DNA of 64,000 nt from Elymus sibiricus (taxonomy: Eukaryota; Streptophyta; Magnoliopsida; Poales; Poaceae): positions 438,295,830-438,359,829 of the forward strand of contig CM077663.1 in the NCBI GenBank assembly GCA_039707655.1, in the 5' to 3' direction. The position numbers and the translations under genes are program-made. Shown one piece after another: positions 12,788 to 23,775 of the stretch. Each line of letters begins with the position of its first letter. The stretch's first letter is position 1. Under the pieces are notes generated by a model. The model did no database searches. It saw only the letters and a list, made by a program, of their open reading frames with translations, and had not been told where the DNA came from.

Positions 12788-13327
12788 TTTACTTTCATAA
12801 TTCATTTAGAGTTTCATACACTCTAGCCCTTTGTATAAGGTATTTTGCAAGAAGGTTATTCATAAGAGAACTTTTGATGTTCGATGTTATGAATAACATA
12901 AGGGCAATACTTTCATTATGAATGAGACGTATGTTATGAATATTGATAATAATACATTACCTCTGGGTTTATTTTCATAATTCGTTTAGAGTTTCATACA
13001 CTCTAGCCCTTTGCATAAGGGATTTTGCAAGAAGGTTATTCATAAGAGAACTTTTGATGTTCGATGTTATGAATAACATAAGGGCCATACTTTCATTATG
13101 AATGAGACGTATCTTATGAATATTGATAATAATACATTACCTCTGGGTTTATTTTCATAATTCATTTTAGAGTTTCATATACTCTAGCCCTTTGCATAAG
13201 GTTATTGTTGCAAAAGAGTTGTTCATAAAAACAACAATTGTTGTTCAGTATTATGAATAACATGAAGGGTCATGCTTCCATCCTAGATGGGATGTATGTT
13301 ATGAATATTGATGGAAATATGATACAT
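12788..13327. repeat. 180-bp direct repeats inside element A (three units)
   Basis: Units begin at about 12788, 12968 and 13148 with TTTA(C/T)TTTCATAATTC, exactly 180 bases apart. The first two are nearly identical; the third is diverged. Element B has only two units (about 30045-30400, reversed), so A gained one by a later duplication. Confidence 0.8.
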
Positions 13328-15720
13328 CCATAACACTGACGCTAAATGTCGCAAGACTAAAAGAATACCACACAAGTGTGGCACTGCATTTGGTCACATT
13401 GGAGAAACCCGCATGGAAAATTCCATTATGATGGATTTTGATGTCGTTTGATTTTGAATCATCTGACACTTGCAACTTTCCTCTGAAAAGTGAAGTGACT
13501 GAAATACCGTTCACAGGCCATAAGGAACGAGCAAAGAACATATTGGTGATCATACATTATGATGTGTGAAAGTCCAACAAATGTTGTTGCAAGTAGTGGA
13601 TTTATCTATCTTCAGAAATGACTCAAGTAGATATATGGATATTTACTTGATGAGACGTAAGTCTGGATCTTTTGAATTCATTCAGAAGGTTTTCAAAAAT
13701 GAAGTAGAAGTTGTTGTAACAAGAAAATTATGTTTCTACAATTCGATTGCAGAAAGGAATATTTGAGTTACAAGTTTAGCGAATGTCTGATGAGTTGTGA
13801 AAGGGGTTTCATAACTTACACCTCCCGGAACACCACTGCAAGTGGAAAGTCCGTGAAGATGTAATCGAACCATTTATGACATGGTAAGATCAAAGATGAC
13901 ATAAATAAATTTGCCATTATCCCTTTTAAAAGTGATGCTTTAGAGACTGCGGCTTTTTCACTGAAAAGAGCTCCATCGGGTCTATTGAAATGACGCCATG
14001 GTATGGTACGCCCAACCATGTTATATCTTTTCTTAACATTTGCAATATGGGGCTTGTGTAAAAGGTTACAAACCTATTCCAAATCAGACAAGTGCTACTT
14101 TGTAGGTTATCCCAAGTCATTTGGGTATTTCCCCACCACTATACCGAGGCAAATAGGTTTGCCACAAAGAACGGTATGCTTTTAAAGAGAATAGTTCTTA
14201 CAAAAGGTGATTGGGAGGACAGTGCAACTCGACGAGATAACCAGTATCTTCGTCATCAGATCAAAGGAAAGAGACCTTGGAAGTAATTCCGGAGTTTCCT
14301 ACTGCGACTGATACGGAAGTCTCTACAATAAAATGTATGGACTTCGGTCGAACTTGCAGCTGAACCCCGTAGGCAAGGCTCGTGCAAACCTCTCAGGTGC
14401 GCAAACGAGATATTGTTGTTGGACAACAGTATACCTACGATACACAAGGAAGCGGTGATGGGCCCTGACTCCGGAATTGGCTAAATGCCAATACAATCCG
14501 AGATAGTTTCCATATAAAAGTTTTCAAGATTAAAATCTTGATATACCTTTCGGAAGGCTTAGAGTCTTACGAATATTTATGGAACTAAAAACTGATACGG
14601 ATAAAAATGTTTTATCCATAAAGCTCGACTTGTTGAAATAACAAGTTCAAGGAGTTGACTACGATGAGGTTGTTTCACCGTAGCGATGCTGAAAGTCGGT
14701 TCGGATTGAACTAGCAATTAATACATATTTCAATCATGAGATATGAAACATGGATGACAAAAGGATTTCCATCTGATGGAAATGAAACCTCGGACTTGTA
14801 TGTGATATAGTCCAAAGTAATTTGTCAGTCCAGAGGATGCTAGTAAGGGTGCAAACTTCAGAGTTCCAGCGATGGACAGAAGAGAGCAAAATGGAGTTGG
14901 ATTCTTCGTGTTTTGATGAAATGGTCAAAAGGGTTTTGACTTCATCAATGGGTAACGAAGATGCTTGTGATTCAAGAAAGTAAGTGGGAGCATAATAATA
15001 TTTCTAAAACATTGTGTGCTTGACACATTGTTAATTGGAAGTAAATTTCTTGACACGAATTAAGGACTTCATTTGAAAATAGTTTTTTGATGAAGTGCTT
15101 GGGCTATATAGCCTCCATATTAGGGATGATGATCTATGGAGATAGATTTACCTAATAGGGCTAAGCAATGAATACATATTGACAAGATGCTAAAACCTTT
15201 TAGCATTTAAAACGCCAAGGAGTGATTCTTGCCGAAGTCACATGGGAAGAGTTTTGCAAGACTCGGTGTCTCAAAACACAGATGAGCAAAAATACATGAT
15301 GGTGATTCCACACACTCTTGTGTTTGGATTAATCATGTATTCCATGGTATGTAAAACCAACCAGATATGTCCAATACTCCAAAGTTGTTGCGAGTATAGA
15401 TACCATAGTGATCAAAGTACTGATCATGGGACAACAGTGAAAGATGTCATTGAGTACTAGAGCAGTACTGATGACATGTTTTCTCGCAAACGGAGATCAT
15501 GAAGAGTTCGTTGTAAAAGGTTACATCGATACAGTCTTCATCTATGCTCCATGCGATTTTCGATTTAAATTGAGGGTTTTGTGTAATACACAATATGGTG
15601 GCACGGTAGTTGGAAATTGTTCCAAACAAGATACTGTGGCGAATTCTATAACAAAGGCTAAGTATGTTGACGCTTGAGAAGCGACAAAAAGGTTGTTGAA
15701 TCATATAGTTCATTCATGAA
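13328..15720 (+). pseudogene. copia pol remnant of element A (integrase, RT, RNase H)
   Basis: Fragments match copia pol in order. Around 13430-13760 are pre-integrase/integrase remnants (PFTGHKER-like, then a DVCSP-like motif and SGFIYLQK). Around 14080-14220 is an integrase-tail/RT-linker remnant (KSDKCYFVGYPKS, then KNGMLLKR). At 14600-15060 are RT remnants ending in a LLIG-like motif. At 15170-15460 is YIDKMLK-like sequence (here HIDKMLKPF) and SHGKSF. At 15480-15710 is RNase H with the GYTDASF site altered to GYIDTVF, and SKQDTVANS. Stops and frame changes separate nearly every piece, so no functional enzyme is possible. In RNase H the usual acidic Asp remains within GYID but neighbouring residues are changed. 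Confidence 0.85.
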
Positions 15721-16016
15721 CTTAGTATGGTTCCAAGATGGCTTTGGTCTATGGGACACTATAGCAGATAGTTGCTCCATAGCTCAGTCTGAGGAATCAG
15801 GTTTCGACCAATGATTCACACATATGCAAAGCCAAGTCCACACAAAATATGAATTTTGTGAAAGCGTGAAAACGCGAGGATATGCAAAGTTACACACGGA
15901 GCTGAAGTTGTCAGATCCGTTAGACATCCGGCTATACCACAAGCGAAGCATATTTTACACCAGTATGCCATAGGTGTAAAGTGCATTAGCATTGACTAGA
16001 TTATTGACCCTAGTGC

Positions 16017-16027
16017 AAGTGGGAGTC
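16017..16027 (+). other. polypurine tract of element A
   Basis: AAGTGGGAGTC sits directly before the 3' LTR start TGTAGG. It is the plus-strand priming site expected for copia elements. The mirror copy in element B is 27338-27348. Confidence 0.75.
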
Positions 16028-18194
16028 TGTAGGAGATATGCCCTAGAGGCAATAATAAATGTTTTTGATTATCTCCCTGTTCATAATTAAGTTTATGTTC
16101 CATGCTATAACTGCAATGATTCTCGAGTCTGCAAATAAAACGAGGCTTGGAGGGAAACTCATGTGCACGTGTGGGATAATAAACGGTAAAATGTATTCCT
16201 AGTCAAGCCTCTATGACTGGCTCAAGTATTGCATGATGGTCCTGTTTTCCTGATCATGGGCATGACTATGCCGGCAATTTTGAGGGCACAATTGTTGGTA
16301 GAACACTTGTGTTGAATCGACCCAAATTGATGTTATGCTATGAGATACATTCGTCATAAGTTAATGGTTAATAACACAGGAAGTTAATGTTTGCATAATT
16401 CCTTAGACCATGAGAGTATCGAGTTTCTTCATGCTTGCTTCATGAACTTTGGGGTTTGTTAAACGTCATCCGTAAATGGGTGGCTATTACGGCGGCTTGC
16501 GGGTTCATGGAAAAGTATGTCAAGTAACTTGATAGCTCAAGATTGGGATTTGCTCCTCCGACGATGGAGAGATATCTCTGGGCCCTCTCGGTGTTACGGT
16601 ATCCATCATCGTCTGGCCAGACACAGGGTGATTTGATCACAGGGATGCCGGAACACGGGAACGAGAAAAGAGAACAATACCGGCAACGAGGTAACTGGCA
16701 TAGTGGACAAGGTGTTGATCCACGTGGATGCCAACATGTCTCACCTCGGGTATTTGTAACATATCGCGAAGCAACAGGAATAGCACACGGCAACTCGAGG
16801 TTCACTCGAATATTCATTCGTGCGGGTATAGGGATCAATATGGGTGTCCACGGCTCCGATGTTGATCATTGATCGGAAGGGGTTCCGGGTCATGTCTATG
16901 CTTCACCGAACCTATAGGGTCACACGCTTAAGGGTCATCTATCTGTTGAATACTAGACAGGGAGTCTGAGAGAAAAACACTGAAAAAGTTTCGGACACCG
17001 GAAAAGTTTCGGACAGCGGAAAAGTTCCGCAGAGAGGTCACCGGATGAGTTCCGGTGAAACTGAAAAGTTGTTTCAGGGGATACCAAAAAGTCAAATTGG
17101 TTTTGGCACATACCTGATAATTCTTGGAGGATGCCAGAATCGTTCTGGAAACTTTTTGGAATTTTCCGGGATGAAAACCGGAAATGTTCCGGAGCTGCCG
17201 AAACCGCTTCAGATGCTTTTCGCAGATGAAATCACTAAACCGGAATTGTTCCGGCTCGCGTTGAAAATTATTTTGGTGGGTACTAGAATTGTTCTAAGCC
17301 CACATGAATATTTTCAGTTCGATCAGACGCTGAAAAATGTCGTCATGAATAGTGAAAGTGCTTTTTGGATTTTTTTTTTTGGAAAGCCACCTTTTGGGGC
17401 TTTTCCCAAAAGGCTTCTATAAGGACTTGGGGATCAAGGAACCCCCTTTGGGGGCCCCCCCATGAAGGTGGGACGTTCACATGTGCAGCTCCTCCATGGA
17501 GCTCCACATGGCATCCCATTTTGCACTTAACACCCTCATGTGTGAGCTAGTGCATGGGAGTTTTTGGGTTTTATTGTAAAACCACCCTACCCCTTGGTTT
17601 TCCTATAAATAGGAGGTGAGTGGGCTGCCATCTCACACACTCTTGCTCTCATACACAAAGCCATGCATGATCTGGCATTCTTCTCTCCCTCCCAGCGAAA
17701 TAGTTTCGTAGAGCCGAAAGGCTGTCTGGGTTCCGGCAGGAACTAGTTCTGGACGGCAAAGCCCTGCTGGATAGATGATACCGTATGTGTGCAACTCTGT
17801 AGAGAGATCGTAGTTTCGGTCTTAGTTCGAGAGTGCCTCCCGAAGGGCTGTCCGTGTGACCGTCCGAGTTTTGGAGGTCCTCCCGAAGGGCTGTCCGAGT
17901 GACAGTCCGAGTTTCGGAGGTCCTCCCGAAGGGCTGTCCGCGACACCGTCCGGGGGACTGTGCGACCGCCTCCCGGAGGGCTGTCCGCGGGGCAGATGAG
18001 GGTATACATCCTCGCGGTTGGGAGGTTGTAAAATCCTAGCTGCGGGGATCTGCACCGCCGTTCGTCATCGACTCTACTTCCGCTGCGCTATGAGTCGGTA
18101 ACGAAAATGATCAAACCTTGTATGCAGTCTCCATAGTGGTCCTGGGCTGGTGCATAGGTCGGAATTTTTTTGTTTTCTGCTGCGTTACCCTACA
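16028..18194 (+). repeat. 3' LTR of element A
   Basis: 2167 bp, nearly identical to the 5' LTR. Differences I saw include TGTTATTG/TGTTTTTG near the start, CAACTATTG/CAAGTATTG, a longer T run near 17370, and about a dozen others. Confidence 0.9.
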
Positions 18195-19320
18195 GTGCCC
18201 ACCTCGGGCCCCCACTTGCCCTATCTTCGCCACTATAAATTCCTAAATTTGGAGAAAAACATCAGAGAGAAAGAATTATCGCGTTTCACGAGATGGAGCC
18301 GCCGCCACCTCCTGTTCTTCATCGGGAGGCCAGATCTGGAGCCCGTTTGGGGCTCCGGGGAGGGGAATCTTCGGTCTTCATCATCATCAACCTTTCGCCA
18401 TCGCCAATTCCATCATGCTCCCCACCGAGAGTGAGTAATTCCTTCGTAGGATTGCTGGTCGGTGAGGAGTTGGATGAGATTCATCATGTAATCGAGTTAG
18501 TTTTGTTAGGGCTTGATCACTAGTATCCATTATGTTCTGAGATTGATGTTGCTATGACTTTGCTATGCCTAATGCTTGTCACTAGGACCCGAGTGCCATG
18601 ATTTCAGATCTGAACCGTTTATGTTATCATCTCTATATCCATGTTCTTGATCCGATCTTGCCTAGTCATATGCACCTATTACGTGTTATGATCCGTCAAC
18701 CCCATAGTGACAATATTTGGGATACTTCGCGGTGATGACCGTAGTTTGAGGAGTTCATGTATTCACCATGTGTTAATGCTTTGTTCCGGTTGTCTATTAA
18801 AAGGAGGCCTTAATATCCCTTAGTTTCCTTATGGACCCCGCTGCCACGGGAGGGTAGGACAAAAGATGTCATGCAAGTTCTTTTCCATAAGCACGTATGA
18901 CTATTTACGGAATACATGCCTACATTACATTGATAAACTGAGCTAGTTCTGTATCGCCCTAGGTTATGACTGTTACATGATGAATATCATCCAACGAGTT
19001 ACCGATCCAGTGCCTACGATCTTTCCACTTATTGCTCTTGCTAAGTTACTATTATTGCTGCTGCTGTTACAACTGCTACAAAACTATTGCTACTACTGTT
19101 ACCGCTACCGTTACTATTGCTACTGCTATCAAAACTATCATATTACTATGCTACTGATCACTCTGCTGCAGATATTTAATCTCCAGGTGTGGTTGAATTG
19201 ACAACTCAACTGCTAATACTCTCAAGTATTCTTTGGCTCCCCTTGTGTCGAATCTATAAATTTGGGTTGAATACTCTACCCTCGAAAACTGTTGCGATCC
19301 CCTATACTTGTGGGTTATCA

Positions 19321-19880
19321 GCTGCTATCTCCGCCTCGAGCTCGTCGAAGAGGGCGTCGGCCTCCGCCTTCCTCTACCGGATGAGCCGGCGGTTGGCCTC
19401 CACCTCGGCCACATCCTGGGTGAAATTCAGGATGGCCTGCTGCTCCGCCATCTCGTCGGCTTGGGCAACGGCAAACTCCTCCTCTGCCTCCGTCATGTTG
19501 AAGCCCAGAGCGTCGTCCTCCTCCTCCGGCTCGTCCTCTACCAGGGCTGGGGGAGCCGGATACGACCTTGGGCAGGGAGCCAAAGCGGCGCCACGCGACG
19601 TTCACACTGCGGCGACAGTCGAGGCGCCCGTCGGACCGCCGGGTTTCTCGACGAGTCCGCGTGGGTCCATGCCATCAGGCCGATGTGGCGGGCGCGCCAG
19701 GGCTCCCTCATGTCCGCCCCATATTTGGGCTGGATATGGGGGTGTTGGTCAGCCCGGGTGTTTGAGTCCGGTTTGAGAGGCCCATCTGGGTCGCCTTTTC
19801 GTGACCGGTCAGTGACAGGGCGGCCTGTTCGGGTGTTTGAGATGGGTTTGAGGGGTCCGGTTGTAGATGCTCTTACATCT
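19321..19880 (-). other. right part of the unidentified coding-like fragment
   Basis: On the minus strand a frame from about 19583 reads an acidic segment (VEDEPEEEDDALGFN) and a charged, probably helical segment (EANRRLIR). A TAG then interrupts it before RKAEADALFDELEAEIA, where the solo LTR inserted. GC-rich sequence continues right to TTGTAGATGCTCTTA (19861-19875), a terminus-like motif seen in some Triticeae class II elements. I do not know the protein. It may be a transposon-carried gene fragment, inactivated by a stop, a frameshift and the insertion. Confidence 0.4.
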
Positions 19881-19949
19881 TACATGCAAGCTGACGACGA
19901 CATGTAGTATCGTCCCCGCACCTAATTGCTCCGACCCCAAATATAAAAA

Positions 19950-20295
19950 TCATGAATGTTTTTTTTTTGAGGAAACACAGGAGACCTTCAATTTCATTAT
20001 AAGAGGATAACGGCGGAAGAGCGCCAAGTGTACAAAGGTGCGAGCTTGCTCGTGAAGATGAAATAAATAAAAAAGAATAAGACAGGTGCCCGCCTGAACT
20101 ATTCTCGCGGCATCAAATGTCTTTCCCCCAGCCAACTGCCAAGTCGTGACCTCGTCGTCAATTACCCCTATCACCACCTGCACCGTCTTCCAGACTTTCC
20201 TGAATATCCTGCCATTCCTTGATGAACCAAAGAGCGAGTAGTGCCATGGATCAAGCATGCTTTGGATGAGGAGAGGCTGGGAGGCTGTGCAGCCA
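19950..20295 (-). pseudogene. LINE 3' portion (remnant), with poly-T marking the tail
   Basis: A run of T at 19959-19967 followed by GAGGAAACA is the reverse of a LINE 3' end with a poly-A tail. On the minus strand the C-terminal residues resemble the end of plant LINE ORF2 (ALLALWFIKEW, similar to the W-x-x-W-K-E-R-N region). It continues at 22629 once the CACTA element and one CCA are removed. Frames are broken. Confidence 0.55.
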
Positions 20296-20329
20296 CACTA
20301 GTACAAAACATGGCTTTTGTCACAGCTCG

Positions 20330-20605
20330 ATCTACACATTAGTCCCGGTTGTATTACGAACCGGGACTAATGTGAGCATTAGTCCCGGTTCGAGCGGCTA
20401 GGGCGCCGGTCGGGCATCAGTCCCGGTTCAAATGGGACCTTTAGTCCCGGTTGGAGACACCAACCGGGACTAAAGGGGCCTATACCCTTTAGTCCCGGTT
20501 GGTGTCTCCAACCGGGACTAAAGGCGGTTGGAAGCCTTTAGTCCCAGTTGGAGACACCAACCGGGACTAAAGGGGTTGAGGCTTTAGTCCCGGTTTTACT
20601 GTAGC
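20330..20605. repeat. left subterminal hairpin block of the CACTA element
   Basis: Repeats of TTTAGTCCCGGTTGGTGTCTCC and its inverse (GGAGACACCAACCGGGACTAAA) form at least three near-perfect stems. Such arrays are typical transposase-binding regions of Triticeae CACTA elements. If transcribed they would fold into long stems that could feed small-RNA production. Confidence 0.85.
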
Positions 20606-22155
20606 TAGCACTTTTTTTCTTCTGTTTTTACATTTGTTTTCTGTTATTAGTTTCTGTTTTAAATTGCTTATATCTTTTAGGATATTTGGTGTTTTTGAGT
20701 GATTCTTTTTGCATTGGATTCAAAATTTTGTCTAGTTTCTGTTTGTGCCATTAGTTTTCAAATTTGAGTGGGTTAAATTTGAATTTATTCAAATTTGCTT
20801 CAAACCCTAGATTGTGAATAACTTGAGTTTACCAATAGTTTTTAATTTAATTCTTTTTGCTCCTAGTCACGTGTTAGATTGTTGTCATAGTAAGATTTAT
20901 TTGGTTATTTTTAGATTATTTAAATTAGGATTTTAATTAAAACAATACTATTTTGCTTATATAGTTGTTTTAGTCATTTAATTGTTGTTTTTTATTATTT
21001 TTAGTTAGTTCTTTCTTTAGATTTTAACATGTTGTAGTATGGTGCATATTGAATGCACAAAAAGTCTGGAGTTGAAATAAGTTTAAAAAAATGAAATGCC
21101 TTTGTAACAGACGAGTTTTCGTCCGAAACCTTGATACTTCGAAGGAGATGGTCCAGTTTGTACACGAAGTGCATCAAGTTTTTGCCGTAACCCTCTCAAC
21201 TTTGTAGCACATGCTATGTGGGTGAAATGATGATACAATGCCAAGTTTCAACCTTTTCAGAGTTCATCTCTAGTGCTTTTCAATTTCAGGGTCATTTAGC
21301 TAAAAAAAATCATTAAATGCATGAAAAATAGCAAATGATGTTAAAAAGGGTTGACTCTGTCTTGGTTAACCTTAGTTGTGACTCTGGCTGGGACGGTGCT
21401 AGCAGATGTAGTCGACGGTATGATTGGATGGACACCAACCCGGACTAAAGGGGTTATGAAATTTTCAAACTCTACCCCCCCCCCATGGACCGCCTTTTTT
21501 AGTTTTGTAGAAAATTAACAAAAATGATAAAATCTTCAAAAGATAAAATCCTTTGAGATGTAGTTAGGTTTTAGTGTCTAGTTGGTATAGAAATTTTGAA
21601 ATATGAATTTTGACCATTTTTGCAAAGAAACGCAAAAAATGTAAAACGGCCATAACTTTTGCATACGACGTCGAAAAAAAAAGTTTAATATATAAAAAAA
21701 ACTAGAGAAAAATTGGGACTCGATTTCACCATGGTTTACCCGGTGAAGTTTTCTCAGATTCTCAAAATTCCAAAAGTAAAAAAAGTTATTTCAAAAAGAA
21801 GATTTTTTCAAAAAATTAATTTTATTTAAAAATAAATAAATGATGTCATATTTGGATTCCTCACATTTTTCTGATAAAAATGGATATATTATTTGACGAA
21901 TTTCAATTTACAGATTTAAAGATATTAATTATGCCATATTAAATGAAAAATGCCAAAAAATGAAATAAATAATATTATTACTTATTTTAGTTTCATTGAA
22001 ATTCAATATTATTATTACTTATTTTGTTTATTTTAATAATTGTTTGGAATTCAAAAAATTAAATCATCTGACATCAAGACTTAAGGGTTAATAGGATTGA
22101 TAGCTTACTATTGTCAGGAAAACAACAAGTGCAGACTTGGAAACTAGGGGCGATA

Positions 22156-22232
22156 GAACCAGGAAGTTAAGCGTGCTCGGGCTGGAGCAGTGAGAGGATG
22201 GGTGACCAGCCGGGAAGTTAGACGATTTGGAA
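22156..22232 (+). repeat. 5S-rRNA-derived segment inside the CACTA element
   Basis: AGGAAGTTAAGCGTGCTCGGGC and GGATGGGTGACC...CGGGAAGT match the plant 5S rRNA internal promoter (A box plus C box) at the right spacing, preceded by AGAACC. The 5' third of 5S is missing. Identity to the corresponding part of 5S looks like roughly three quarters by eye. It is a pseudogene segment, not a functional 5S gene. Confidence 0.75.
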
Positions 22233-22349
22233 TGAGTGCACCACGTTGGAGAAGTGAGGACGGGTGATTAGAGATTAAATTGTCAAATAATCCAAAGATT
22301 TGAAAATCGGAATAAAACTTAAAAACAAATCAAAAAATTCAATTTTTTT

Positions 22350-22612
22350 CCTTTAGTCCCTGTTGGTGTCTCCAACTGGGACTAAAGGATTCACCTTTAG
22401 TCCCGGTTGGTAACACCAACCGGGACTAAAGGTCCTCCCTCCCCCGCCCCAGACAGCGCCACGTGGAGGGCCTTTAGTCCCGGTTTGTAAGCGAACCGGG
22501 ACTAAAGGTTTTGGGCTTTAGTCCCGGTTCCAGAACCGGGACTAAAGGTTTTGGGCTTTAGTCCTGGTTCCAGAACCGGGACTAAAGGCCCTTATGAACC
22601 GGGACAAATGGG
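22350..22612. repeat. right subterminal hairpin block of the CACTA element
   Basis: Alternating CTTTAGTCCCGGTT and AACCGGGACTAAAGG units include the stem pair around 22395-22431 with a GGTAACACC-type loop, and two adjacent copies of GGGCTTTAGTCC(C/T)GGTTCC (22514 and 22554). Confidence 0.85.
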
Positions 22613-22628
22613 GGTTTTCCTACTAGTG

Positions 22629-22800
22629 CCATTCCGCCGCCCTACCCGACGGATGCCAGTTGTAGGGTCGAGCGATGTCAAGCTGAACCGGGCTGCCATG
22701 GATCTCCACAGCTTGCGCGCCCACTGACATTCCTGGAACATGTGGATGTTGGCCTTGAGGTATCGAGGTAAATGTCATCCGTCTTTCCAGTCTCTCTCTA
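22629..22800 (-). pseudogene. LINE zinc-binding (zf-RVT-like) remnant
   Basis: The minus strand reads HMFQECQWARKLW, the histidine/cysteine-containing pattern (H-x-F-x-x-C-x-x-A-x-x-x-W) of the reverse-transcriptase zinc-binding domain of plant LINEs. It leads into the fragment at 20295 across the CACTA insertion. Only this short part is left. Confidence 0.55.
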
Positions 22801-22916
22801 ATAGTCCTCATCCAGCCGATGGAAGCACCACTATTTATGACCCTTCCACATGTGTTGCTATTGTTGTCAATCCCTCGTCTTCCTCCCAGCAATATTTGGT
22901 GAGGGAAGAAGACGAC

Positions 22917-23187
22917 TGTTGAAATATATTGCCCACCTTCCTCCATCAGTTCGGACTTTTGGATGAGTTGGCTGGAGCATGAATTCAATATGGTATCAGA
23001 GCCAAGAGGTCTTGAGTTCAAGACCCTGCCAATGCAATACTAAAATAAAAAGATCCTGCAGCCTACATCGATCCCACGTCTAAGGACTAAAATAGTCTAG
23101 ATGTGAGGGGGAGTGTTGAAATATAGTGCCCACCTCCCTCCATCAGTTCGGACTTTTGGATGAGTTGGCTGGAGCATGAATTCAATA
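22917..23187 (+). mobile_element. TRIM (miniature LTR retrotransposon), 271 bp
   Basis: Two 74-bp direct repeats (22917-22990 and 23114-23187) begin TGTTGAAATAT and end GAATTCAATA. The first is followed at once by TGGTATCAGAGCC, a textbook Met-tRNA primer-binding site. The second is preceded by the polypurine tract GAGGGGGAG. The 123-bp interior has no coding capacity. Flanks are ACGAC on the left and ATGAT on the right. The paralogous flank of F-box copy 4 (near 49210) reads GAAGAAGATGATG with no insert, so ATGAT is the target site and the left copy has diverged. Confidence 0.9.
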
Positions 23188-23775
23188 ATGATGTGATCGG
23201 CGCTTCCACGAGGCATGCCAACGCTGTGGCAAGGTAGGACTCTGTTACTGCAAGGTTAGCTCCTGCTTGCCGCCCCAAGCTCAAGCGACAAGACCTGGAT
23301 CGAGCTACTGCAAGCTAGTGCCACCAATTCTGCGAGCAAAGAGATGAGCCCTTGTGAGCAAAGTCGCGTGTTAGTGTGAGTGCGGACAACACTGGTGCAA
23401 GCCAACGGGCTACTACAAGGACCGTCACTGATGCTACAAACTCCAATGTTGTGACCAAAGAGCTAAGGCGATGTGAGCAAAGTCACATGTTGGTGGGAGC
23501 GCGGGCGGCACTGATGTAAGCCAACAAGTTGTTGCAAGGCGGTTGATCAAATGGAAGCACACACGAGAGGGACCATTGATCCATGGTTGATCCAATGGTT
23601 TAGGCGCAAATAAGTTAGTGTGGGAGGTGGCCAATTTGGCGCTCCGAATTGCTCAACTCATTGCTTGAACACCAATGTAAAAACTAGCAGCATGTAAAAT
23701 GATTAAGACAAGAGGATGTCACTAAAATAATAAACTAAAAGGACAAAGATTAGCTTCATGCTAGTCGTAAACAAA
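23188..23775. other. downstream flank of F-box copy 2, shared with copy 4
   Basis: No gene. Phrases such as GCAAGCTAGTGCCACCAAT, GAGCAAAGTCG and GACAAGAGG(A/T)(T/A)GT recur in the same order at 49210-49650, downstream of copy 4. This shows that copies 2 and 4 were duplicated with their flanks. Confidence 0.65.

Larger units (their letters stand above)
8365..18194 (+). mobile_element. complete Ty1-copia LTR retrotransposon, element A (defective polyprotein)
   Basis: The element is 9830 bp. It has two LTRs with TGTAGG...CCTACA ends, a primer-binding site after the 5' LTR, a polypurine tract before the 3' LTR, and the 5-bp target duplication GTGCC (8360-8364 and 18195-18199). The LTR start (TGTAGGAGATATGCCC TAGAGGC) resembles the Angela/BARE/WIS group. 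The internal 5.5 kb keeps copia order (pre-integrase, integrase, reverse transcriptase, RNase H) but is full of stops and frameshifts. The LTRs differ by only about 15 substitutions or small indels by eye, so the insertion is recent although the coding region is long dead. It probably moved using proteins from another element. Confidence 0.9.
8073..19320 (+). mobile_element. Ty3-gypsy-type solo LTR split by copia element A
   Basis: The LTR begins TGATATGTCTCCAACG at 8073 and ends CTTGTGGGTTATCA at 19320, termini widespread among Triticeae gypsy-type LTRs. It is interrupted at 8364/18200 by element A. Without that insert the LTR is about 1.41 kb. It is flanked by the 5-bp duplication GCTGC (8068-8072 and 19321-19325) with no internal domain, so it is a solo LTR left by LTR-LTR recombination. 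The assignment to gypsy rather than another superfamily is from memory of these termini. Confidence 0.8.
20296..22628. mobile_element. non-autonomous CACTA (En/Spm-type) transposon, 2333 bp
   Basis: Termini are CACTAGTACAAAAC at 20296 and GTTTTCCTACTAGTG ending at 22628. It is flanked by the 3-bp duplication CCA (20293-20295 and 22629-22631), diagnostic of CACTA elements. Both ends carry blocks of TTTAGTCCCGGTT and its complement arranged as hairpins. There is no transposase frame inside; the middle is AT-rich with a 5S-rRNA-like segment at 22156-22232. It must depend on a transposase encoded elsewhere. It inserted into a LINE remnant. Confidence 0.93.

Noticed and set aside
22156..22232. Functional 5S rRNA gene
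   Set aside because: The 5' third is missing and many positions differ; only the internal promoter-like part remains.
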